Positions 59,302 to 64,000 of a stretch of DNA of 64,000 nt are shown here, piece after piece (within the stretch, counting starts at the first letter, position 1; every line of letters starts with the position of its first letter). Under the pieces are notes generated by a model. That model saw only the letters and a program-made list of their open reading frames with translations. It searched no databases and had not been told where the DNA came from. The translations under genes were made by a program, and so were the position numbers. The stretch comes from Brevibacillus sp051967035 (GTDB taxonomy: Bacteria > Bacillota > Bacilli > Brevibacillales > Brevibacillaceae): positions 68,559 to 132,558 of the forward strand of contig NZ_JBQCKK010000011.1 in assembly GCF_051967035.1 (NCBI RefSeq), written 5' to 3'.

Positions 59302-59973
59302 CTAGAAGCCGAGCAACTGCCGAAACGAGCTGGCATACGTCTGGCTCACCGGAACGCGCGTCTTCTGCTTGTCCTTCATCTCCAGTATGAATGTCGAATG
59401 GAAGTGCGGATGAATAAAGCCGATGGCCTCCAGATTGACAAAATAAGAGCGATGGCAGCGCGCGAACCGCTCGGGCGGAAGCATGGATTCCAGCTCGGAC
59501 ATGCTGTACTTGTTCACGTACGCCCCGTTTGCCGAATGCAGGAGCGTCTTGCCCTCATGCGAGCTGATGTACACAATCTCGTTGAGCGGAATCGGCAGCC
59601 AGCCATCTTCCCTTTTTCCAATCAAAAACGACAGCCGCGGCTGCGGATTGGCAAGCGGCACGCTTTGCAAAGGATAGATGGCGGTAATACAGCCCATGAC
59701 CTCTCCCCCGCGAAACAGCGGCAGCGACAGACCGTAGTACGGCACGCCAAAAATGCGACTTTCCACCTGATGCCCGACCTTTCCTCGTTCGATCAGCGCC
59801 TTGTGCGTCGCAGAACCAATCGGAACCTGATCGCCCGGCGCGATCTTCAGATCAATGGCGGAGCTTGGCTGGTAATACAAGTATTGCGTGCCATCCGATA
59901 TCGCAATCGACACTTCTTCCGGCACAGCTTGGCCAATCATCTGCAGCATTTCTGGAACAATCTTGTTCTCCAT
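59302..59973 (-). CDS. LytTR-family transcriptional regulator with N-terminal sensor domain
   Basis: 223 residues. C-terminal LytTR DNA-binding domain (from about residue 120: LNEIVYISSHEGKTLLHSANG, RCHRSYFVNLEAI). The first 110 residues form a PAS/GAF-like sensor (EEVSIAISDGTQYLYYQPSSAIDL; GLSLPLFRGGEVMGCITAIYPL) instead of a receiver domain, so it is a one-component regulator. ATG at 59973 follows AGGAGG. Its likely target is the CoA-transferase gene 150 bases downstream. Confidence 0.88.
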   Translation of the reverse strand: MENKIVPEMLQMIGQAVPEEVSIAISDGTQYLYYQPSSAIDLKIAPGDQVPIGSATHKALIERGKVGHQVESRIFGVPYYGLSLPLFRGGEVMGCITAIYPLQSVPLANPQPRLSFLIGKREDGWLPIPLNEIVYISSHEGKTLLHSANGAYVNKYSMSELESMLPPERFARCHRSYFVNLEAIGFIHPHFHSTFILEMKDKQKTRVPVSQTYASSFRQLLGF

Positions 59974-60066
59974 GCTGAATCCTCCTGCTCCTCTTCTCTC
60001 TTTTTCTCTCTCTTCTATTAAACCATACTTCTGTCTCGACAGATCAATACTTGTCTTCCCTGGACA

Positions 60067-60107
60067 GGCAAAACAGGGAGGCGAGTTGTCGTACTCCCTG
60101 TTTTGCC
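60067..60107 (-). terminator. Terminator of the unknown gene at 60120-61031
   Basis: GGCAAAACAGGGAG pairs perfectly with CTCCCTGTTTTGCC. Confidence 0.75.
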
Positions 60108-60119
60108 CTCGTCGTCTGG

Positions 60120-61031
60120 CTACTCCATCGTCGTCAACAGCTTGCACAGATTGCGTTCGGCGTCTGGGCGCTCCCCGGCAGGCAGCCTGCCCAGCAGATC
60201 CAGCGCCGCGTACGGAAGCTTGAGCGCATGCGGATCGCTGTACGTTTTTTCCCAGTATGCAGGAGAAAAAATCTCCGTAAACGCAGGTTCCTTGACCTCA
60301 TCCGCCCATACAAACTCCGGCATCTGCCGATTGAGGTAAGTCTGAATCCGGTGGTTCACCATGCCTGCCTGCACCAGCTCCCCGTATCCGAAGCGCTCCA
60401 GGTCTGTCAAAGCTTGCGCGTGCGTTACACCATGGACGATCTCGCCCGCAAAATGGTAGCGCTGCCCGTCGATCACGCGCCCCGGCACGATCGTATGCAG
60501 CTCGGCAAACACTCTTTTTGCCATCTCCTCCGTGGTGTCGTACGGAGGCACCTCCTCCGCTACATCCTCCACTGTGACGGCAAAGTAGTTGGCGATGCCC
60601 CAATAGCGCGTCGGCCTGTCTTCCGTCGTCTTTTGCAGCATTTCGACCAGTCCGTCGACCACACTCGGCCGAACCAGATCGGGGCGCTCCCGCAGCGCCT
60701 TCAACGCCAGCACGCCCAAAGCCAGCCCATGCCCGGAGGTCCGCAGTTGCTTCACATTTTGCGCCAGCCCGTCAACGACCCGCTGCAGCAAAGCCGGATC
60801 AGCCTGTTCCTCTTCACCCAGCGGCGCAAACCATTCCGGCTGCAAGCGCCGAAACGCCTCACAAGTTCGTTCAATCCCCGCTTTCACATGCTCAGGCAGT
60901 TCATGCTCGCGATCCATGTAATAGCCTGCCAGCAATGCCGCGCCATAGTGCCCTCCAAACCAGCCTGCCTGCGCGGCTCGCGCCATTCCCACTACGCCAA
61001 GCTCCACATACGAATCGAGTACCCGCATCAT
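60120..61031 (-). CDS. Uncharacterised helical protein
   Basis: 303 residues, mostly helical by appearance, no signal peptide or membrane segment. His-containing segments (FGGHYGAALLAGYYMD, TSGHGLALGVLALKAL, GEIVHGVTHAQAL) could be metal or substrate sites, but no family was recognised. Start is ATG at 61031 or 61028 behind AAAGGAGG. Monocistronic with a perfect terminator. Confidence 0.78.
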   Translation of the reverse strand: MMRVLDSYVELGVVGMARAAQAGWFGGHYGAALLAGYYMDREHELPEHVKAGIERTCEAFRRLQPEWFAPLGEEEQADPALLQRVVDGLAQNVKQLRTSGHGLALGVLALKALRERPDLVRPSVVDGLVEMLQKTTEDRPTRYWGIANYFAVTVEDVAEEVPPYDTTEEMAKRVFAELHTIVPGRVIDGQRYHFAGEIVHGVTHAQALTDLERFGYGELVQAGMVNHRIQTYLNRQMPEFVWADEVKEPAFTEIFSPAYWEKTYSDPHALKLPYAALDLLGRLPAGERPDAERNLCKLLTTME

Positions 61032-61104
61032 TCATCCTCCTTTTTCCAAATCAATGTAGATTCATAATATAACAAATATTTTTGTTTGTTAAGTATAAAA
61101 ATAA

Positions 61105-61130
61105 AAATGACTCCTGTACGGGAGTCATTT
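61105..61130 (-). terminator. Terminator of the HesB-like gene
   Basis: AAATGACTCC pairs with GGAGTCATTT around TGTACG; the minus strand continues into T-rich sequence. Confidence 0.75.
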
Positions 61131-61172
61131 CGGTATCGGTTGGATCGGTTGATGGCGCGGTTCGCTGCTTGT

Positions 61173-61466
61173 TCACGCTTCATCCAGTTTGAAATCCACT
61201 TCGTCCGTCGCCGACCGATAGTCGACGATCAGTCCATGTCCATTCATATACCACAGCTCATCCTGCTCCATGTAAAAGGTAATGCCGTCTACTACCGCAG
61301 AAAGCCCGACTTCGTTCGGCTGCTCTTTGGCGATCCCCATGGAAAACGAATCCTGCACCGTGCTCACGCCTCCATAGCGGACAAAAAAGCGGACGCTGTC
61401 GCCTTCCTTGCATCCCCACTCTCCCTTGAACCACGCTACTGCCGGGGCCGTTACTGTCAGTTTCAT
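61173..61466 (-). CDS. HesB/YneR-family protein
   Basis: 97 residues with the HesB-like fold pattern of YneR (APAVAWFKGEW, SVRFFVRYGGVSTVQDSFSMGI, WYMNGHGLIVDY). A-type Fe-S carriers keep three cysteines; here only Cys19 remains and YGGV replaces the usual YGGC. A role in Fe-S assembly is therefore doubtful. ATG follows AGAGGAG. Confidence 0.85.
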   Translation of the reverse strand: MKLTVTAPAVAWFKGEWGCKEGDSVRFFVRYGGVSTVQDSFSMGIAKEQPNEVGLSAVVDGITFYMEQDELWYMNGHGLIVDYRSATDEVDFKLDEA

Positions 61467-61564
61467 CGCTCGCCACTCCTCTCTTCCCTTGTAGTTTACC
61501 TGACTTTCTCACTATGTAAAGCAAAAAAGTATAGTATTTGCACTCGCCCCATGCACGAAAACGG

Positions 61565-61606
61565 AAAAGAAAGACCGCTTTCCTTTTCTTCGGAAAAGCG
61601 GTCTTA
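61565..61606 (-). terminator. Terminator of the two-component operon at 61.6-63.6 kb
   Basis: Minus strand AAGACCGCTTTTCC and GGAAAGCGGTCTT pair, followed by TCTTTT. Confidence 0.8.
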
Positions 61607-61610
61607 GCCG

Positions 61611-62900
61611 TTACTTCCATGGAAGTGTCACCAAAAAGCTCGTTCCCACGCCTTCTTCGCTGCTCACTGTGATTTTGCCATGGTGCGCATCCACGATCCA
61701 CTTGGCGATGGATAGCCCCAGACCGGTTCCTTCCGTTGCCCGGGAGCGCATTTTGTCCACCCGGTAAAAACGGTCGAACAAGAACGGGATGTTCTCTTTG
61801 GAAATGCCAATCCCGCTGTCCTTCACCAGAATGGCGACGCGGTTCCCTTCTTTTTTGCAAGAGACAAAGATTCGGCCGCCTTTGTTCGTGTATTTCAGAG
61901 CGTTGTCCAGCAAAATGACCATCAACTGGTGCAGGCGCTCTTCGTCCCCGACAATCTCCAGCGGTTCCTCAATAGCTGTCTCCAGGCTGATTTCCTTCAC
62001 GATGGCGAGTTGGGAAAACACCTGCGTGCATTTCTGCACCATTTCATCCAGGCGAAATTTTTTGCTCATGATTTGCAGCTCATTGGAGTCGCTGCGGGCG
62101 AGCGTCAACAGATCGGCTACCAGCTTGCTCAACCGTTTCGCCTCCTGCATGCCGATCATGATTTTCTCGCTTTCCTGCTCGATGGTATGATCGGGATGCC
62201 GGAACAGCCGCTCCAGATTGACCATGATCGCTGTCAGCGGCGTGCGCAGCTCATGCGAAGCATCCGCGATAAACTGCTGCTGCTTTTCCCACGAAAACTG
62301 AATCGGAACGAGGGCGCGTCTCGCCAAAAACCACCCTGCAATGATGGCAATGACAATGCTTACCGCATCGCCAATCACCACGACGTACAACAGGCTGCTC
62401 AGCATATTCTGCTCGGGCGCCAGATTGTAAATCAACTGAAACTGGTAGGCCACTTGCATGTGATCGCCCACCAGGACTTTTTTGGGGACAGTGACTGTCT
62501 GTACCCGATATACTTGTCCTTTGACCGTCACAGTTTCGATGCCATCCGGCTTGCCGATATGGTAAAAATGCGGGAGCGCCTCCGGCTCCAAGCGTTCGCC
62601 AAAAGCCGTCCCGATCACTCGGCCAAAGCTATCCCAGACAAGCAAGCCATACCGGCGATCGAGCTCCATGTACTTTTTTCGATCCAGGCGATTGTACAGA
62701 AAAGGATCATCGTTGATCCGCTGCAATCGCGGCAAAGGGTCTACCGTAAGACGCTGACTCACTTTCGTCAGCTCGCGGTCTACTTGCGAATAAAGCCGAT
62801 ACTTCATCGTATAATACACGGCACTCCCCAGCGCATTGAGCAGCAGAAATACCACGATGACATTCAGCGTCACCAGGCGAATCCGCGTTTTTCGAAACAT
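61611..62900 (-). CDS. Sensor histidine kinase
   Basis: 429 residues: first helix (about 10-30), outside domain of about 125 residues, second helix, HisKA with SHELRTPLTAIMVNLERL, and HATPase (LLDNALKYTN, DSGIGI, GTGLGLSIAKWIV). No clear HAMP. Its ATG shares one base with the regulator's stop (TAATG), so the pair is co-translated. Signal unknown. Confidence 0.94.
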   Translation of the reverse strand: MFRKTRIRLVTLNVIVVFLLLNALGSAVYYTMKYRLYSQVDRELTKVSQRLTVDPLPRLQRINDDPFLYNRLDRKKYMELDRRYGLLVWDSFGRVIGTAFGERLEPEALPHFYHIGKPDGIETVTVKGQVYRVQTVTVPKKVLVGDHMQVAYQFQLIYNLAPEQNMLSSLLYVVVIGDAVSIVIAIIAGWFLARRALVPIQFSWEKQQQFIADASHELRTPLTAIMVNLERLFRHPDHTIEQESEKIMIGMQEAKRLSKLVADLLTLARSDSNELQIMSKKFRLDEMVQKCTQVFSQLAIVKEISLETAIEEPLEIVGDEERLHQLMVILLDNALKYTNKGGRIFVSCKKEGNRVAILVKDSGIGISKENIPFLFDRFYRVDKMRSRATEGTGLGLSIAKWIVDAHHGKITVSSEEGVGTSFLVTLPWK

Positions 62901-63574
62901 TACCGTTCTTCCTTTTTCAAGATGTAGCCCACGTTGCGGATCGTGCGAATGTAGCTCTCGTAAGCTCCCAGCTTTTTGCGCAAATAGTGGACATACAGAT
63001 CGACCACGCCGTAATTCGCTTCTGAATCGATGCCCCATACGCGGTCAAAAATTTGCTGGCGCGTCAAGATTTGCTCCCGATTTTGCAGGAAATACTTGAG
63101 CAGCTCGTATTCCTTCGATGTCAGTTTCATCGGCTCGTCATCCACAAAGCCGTCGTACTCGTTTACCTTTAATGAAATCGGACCGTATGCCATTTCGCCT
63201 TCTGTACCGGTTTTTCCGTTGCGGCGCAGCAAAGCTCGTACTCTCGCCGTCAGTTCTTCGGCTGCAAAAGGCTTGACCAGATAATCATCGGCTCCCGCAT
63301 CCAATCCCTCGACTCTTGCCTTGACACTGTCCTTTGCCGTCAAGAACAGAACAGGGGTCATTATACCTTTGGCACGAAGCGTTTTTACCAGAGTCAGGCC
63401 ATCCATGCCCGGCATCATGATATCGAGTACAAGCAAATCATAGATGCCTCGTTGTCCCAGCAACAAGCCATCATCTCCCCGATCAGCCGTATCCACTTGA
63501 TAGCCTTCATCGCTCAAAACGCCAGCAATAGTCTGTAGCAGGGCTTGTTCATCTTCGACTGCAAGAATCAGCAT
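62900..63574 (-). CDS. OmpR/PhoB-family response regulator
   Basis: 224 residues: receiver with Asp51 region (LLVLDIMMPGMDG) and Lys in LTAKDS, then a winged helix (LTSKEYELLKYFLQNREQILTRQQIFDRVWG). ATG follows GAGAGGGG. The 300 bases upstream to the rRNA gene hold no gene. Confidence 0.95.
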   Translation of the reverse strand: MLILAVEDEQALLQTIAGVLSDEGYQVDTADRGDDGLLLGQRGIYDLLVLDIMMPGMDGLTLVKTLRAKGIMTPVLFLTAKDSVKARVEGLDAGADDYLVKPFAAEELTARVRALLRRNGKTGTEGEMAYGPISLKVNEYDGFVDDEPMKLTSKEYELLKYFLQNREQILTRQQIFDRVWGIDSEANYGVVDLYVHYLRKKLGAYESYIRTIRNVGYILKKEER

Positions 63575-63784
63575 GTATATCCCCTCTCATCTGTAACAGC
63601 TAGCGATTGTTGTTCCTAGGCTTCCTCTTTTCCAGCTCGAATTGTGCTTTCATCCAGCATAGCATAAACATCCGGAATCACCATGCTCGCAAGTAGACAG
63701 ACACTTTCATTAGAGCATTCGTTTTTTTGAATGAGATTTGAGAGACAAAAGCCAACATTGTGGCTTTATTGCCTGATCCATGCA
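63575..63784. other. Intergenic region without gene
   Basis: No open frame with a ribosome binding site and no 5S or tRNA sequence on either strand. A short AAAGCC/GGCTTT hairpin lies near 63748-63766. The regulator's promoter must lie here but was not pinned down. Confidence 0.5.
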
Positions 63785-63836
63785 AAAAAGCTGTATTCTC
63801 CATTACTTGCAAAAGTAATCGGGAATACAGCTTTTA
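63785..63836 (-). terminator. Terminator of the rRNA transcript
   Basis: Minus strand AAAAGCTGTATTC and GAATACAGCTTTT pair, with an inner ATTACTT/AAGTAAT stem, followed by TTTTTTG. Confidence 0.8.
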
Positions 63837-63878
63837 TCTTGTTCCTTCAAAACTGAATCTGCATGGTAGCTAAGTGTG

Positions 63879-64000
63879 TGGATAAGTCCTCGACCGATTA
63901 GTATTCGTCAGCTCCACGCGTTACCGCGCTTCCACACCGAACCTATCAACCTCATCGTCTATGAGGGGTCTTACCAGCTTGCGCTGTGGGAAGTCTCATC
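63879..64000 (-). rRNA. 23S ribosomal RNA, 3' end only
   Basis: The reverse complement shows the conserved end of bacterial 23S rRNA: GATGAGACTTCCCA..., GGTAAGACCCCTCATAGACGA, GATAGGTTCGGTGTGGAAG, GAGCTGACGAATACTAATCGG and GAGGACTTATCC. The gene runs off the right edge; the 3' end is approximate. Confidence 0.95.

Overview
The window reads as chromosomal DNA of a spore-forming, moderately GC-rich member of the Bacillota, most likely Brevibacillus or a close relative in the Paenibacillaceae. This rests on near-universal AGGAGG-type ribosome binding sites, the sporulation-linked genes spo0M and ytaF, a cysteine-free (C-minus) type L33, a c-di-AMP (ydaO-type) riboswitch, and a 23S rRNA 3' end with Bacillus-like bases at the right edge. 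No prophage, transposon, CRISPR array or tRNA was recognised. The genus is inferred from gene content and was not checked against a database.

Layout, left to right. 0-14 kb: a HAD phosphatase; a MocR-type regulator; a TetR regulator with its MFS exporter, each preceded by the same palindromic operator; an old yellow enzyme (namA); citrate synthase with a LysR regulator; an uncharacterised anchored protein; a DUF457 membrane protein; clpP; an ArsR-like regulator; an MBL-fold hydrolase and an Lrp-type regulator. 14-24 kb: two tiny membrane proteins; a CPA2 cation/proton antiporter behind a hairpin leader; glycerate kinase; an L33 gene that has lost its stop codon; two exported FG-GAP-like proteins, one followed by a two-component system; a nitroreductase and an SDR. 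24-31 kb: a three-gene ba3-type oxidase; a YcdB/YcdC-like protein; a two-component pair whose kinase carries an NreB-like cysteine cluster; a copper-amine-oxidase-N-like protein. 31-41 kb: a Ca2+-type P-ATPase, the fruRKA operon, ytaF and spo0M.

41-49 kb is the most unusual part: a minus-strand potassium operon, (small ORF)-kdpF-kdpA-kdpB-kdpC, a double-length KdpD N-terminal protein without any histidine kinase, and an unknown protein. It is driven by a strong promoter, a c-di-AMP riboswitch with terminator, and a further long structured leader. No kdpE is present. A plausible reading is that c-di-AMP, rather than a KdpDE phosphorelay, sets expression, while the duplicated KdpD/Usp protein acts on the pump itself.

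50-64 kb: copA-copZ with CsoR-like operators; psuK-psuG with a winged-helix fused to the kinase; an MhqR-like quinone/azo stress cluster (marR, azoR, doxX, pirin) with matching operators; a succinate/acetate CoA-transferase beside a LytTR regulator; an unknown protein; a HesB-like protein; another OmpR-type two-component pair; and the 3' end of a 23S rRNA gene with no 5S gene before its terminator.
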